Under the pieces are notes generated by a model. It had not been told where the DNA came from and searched no databases. It saw only the letters and a program-made list of their open reading frames with translations. DNA of 64,000 nt from Dyella_A sp050749815 (lineage in GTDB: Bacteria > Pseudomonadota > Gammaproteobacteria > Xanthomonadales > Rhodanobacteraceae), in the NCBI RefSeq assembly GCF_050749815.1, contig NZ_CP192735.1, positions 62,001 to 126,000 of the forward strand, given 5' to 3'. Below are positions 63,318 through 64,000 of the stretch, piece by piece; position 1 is the stretch's first letter; each line of letters starts with the position of its first letter. The translations under genes and the position numbers were made by a program.

Positions 63318-64000
63318 GTGGCTGAAGTCTTTTTCTACGAGCGTCCCGTGCCGCTCAACCGTTCCGCCCACAAGGATCTGCGCCTGAAGCCGGTGCCGAG
63401 CCTGAAGTTCGCGGCCAACGTGCACTCCGTGCCGCTGACCGGCGTGGAGTTTCCCGCCGCGGCGCGTGACGTGCCGATCCTGTTCGCCGGCGCCGACATG
63501 AAGGACGCCGGCCCGATGGCCCTGCTCGGCCTGCGCCAGAACGAGAACCTGTTCGTCGACGCCGACGGCCATTGGGCGCCGAACACCTACGTGCCGGCCT
63601 TCATCCGCCGCTACCCGTTCATCCTCGCCGAGAAGCCGGAAGGCCAGGAAGGCGACGACTTCACCGTGTTCCTCGACGAGGCCTACGAAGGCTTCAACAC
63701 CGAGCAGGGCGAGCGCCTGTTCAAGGAAGACGGCGCCGACACCGAGATGCTGACCAACGCCGTCAACTTCCTCGGCGAGTTCCAGCAGCACGTGGCGCGC
63801 ACGCACTGGTTCATGGACCAGCTGCGCAAGTACGACCTGCTCGAGCCGCGCAACATCCGCCTGGAGAAGGACGGCAAGACCATCAACCTCAACGGCCTGT
63901 TCGTGGTCAGCGAGGAGAAGCTGCGCCAGCTCGACGAGAAGGTCGCCCACGAGTTCCTCAAGGAAGGCGTGCTCGGCTGGATCTACGCTCACCTGCTGTC
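63318..64000 (+). CDS. SapC family protein, N-terminal part
   Basis: The gene runs off the right edge; 227 residues are visible. The start is GTG at 63318, with GAGGT at 63306-63310 eight bases upstream. Segments such as YERPVPLNRSAHKDLRL, LFAGADMKDAGPMALLGLRQ (in two parts, LFAGADM and GPMALLGLRQNENLF) and PAFIRRYPFI are typical of the SapC family (PF07277) of Xanthomonads and Caulobacter. The name comes from an S-layer/peptide context, but the function is unclear; many members sit beside TonB receptors and tryptophan halogenase-like genes, which may lie outside this window. Confidence 0.85.
   Translation, partial: MAEVFFYERPVPLNRSAHKDLRLKPVPSLKFAANVHSVPLTGVEFPAAARDVPILFAGADMKDAGPMALLGLRQNENLFVDADGHWAPNTYVPAFIRRYPFILAEKPEGQEGDDFTVFLDEAYEGFNTEQGERLFKEDGADTEMLTNAVNFLGEFQQHVARTHWFMDQLRKYDLLEPRNIRLEKDGKTINLNGLFVVSEEKLRQLDEKVAHEFLKEGVLGWIYAHLL

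Overview
The window is 64 kb of GC-rich chromosome, densely coding and without phage or plasmid genes. Gene families and order point to a gammaproteobacterium of the Xanthomonadales, most likely Rhodanobacteraceae (Rhodanobacter/Dyella/Luteibacter-like): SapC at the right edge, an H-NS-type xenogeneic silencer, OxyR with a conserved small partner gene, GTAG-headed palindromes like the SMAG elements of Stenotrophomonas, and other Xanthomonas-type dispersed repeats. The taxon is inferred from memory of these families, not from a search.

The left third (1-25.3 kb) is the most unusual part. The end of an HlyD/RND-type periplasmic adaptor and one MacB/LolD-type ATPase are followed by fourteen FtsX/MacB-type permeases in a row, as seven A-B pairs and all on the plus strand. 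No second ATPase or adaptor is visible. Each pair is tightly coupled (5-15 bp gaps), whereas pairs are separated by 16-144 bp, and three of the separators carry REP-like palindrome doublets. The array is followed by a secreted DUF885 protein, a 0.5-kb block of composite repeats, and a two-component system (NtrC-type sigma-54 activator and histidine kinase) with a small secreted protein gene between its halves. I infer a multi-specificity, MacAB-like export system with its own signalling genes.

The middle (25.3-47 kb) is mostly housekeeping. It holds a Band-7/NfeD pair with a ThrE-type exporter; H-NS; proS; a DUF4124 protein; pssA, a probable holD, rimI and valS, the last with a repeat element inserted in frame; and a GH16 glucanase. 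A chemotaxis cassette follows (triple-CheW protein, CheD, CheR, BdlA-like double-PAS receptor, no CheA), with a possible sigma-28 promoter upstream. Then come hemE, a WGR-like protein, a TVP38/DedA protein, a nucleoside deaminase and glnS.

The right third (47-64 kb) has a DUF2007 protein, a DMT exporter, apt, a DUF3309 membrane peptide, and oxyR with its partner. Divergent from oxyR are an OxyR-box-like site, a promoter and an orphan intrinsic terminator that together outline a candidate OxyS-like small RNA. After these come a secreted M1 aminopeptidase, a lipoprotein esterase, a 1388-residue membrane protein that looks internally duplicated, prmC, dxs, a low-affinity iron permease family protein, an HNH endonuclease and the start of a SapC-family protein. 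I saw no tRNA, rRNA, CRISPR array or insertion sequence.
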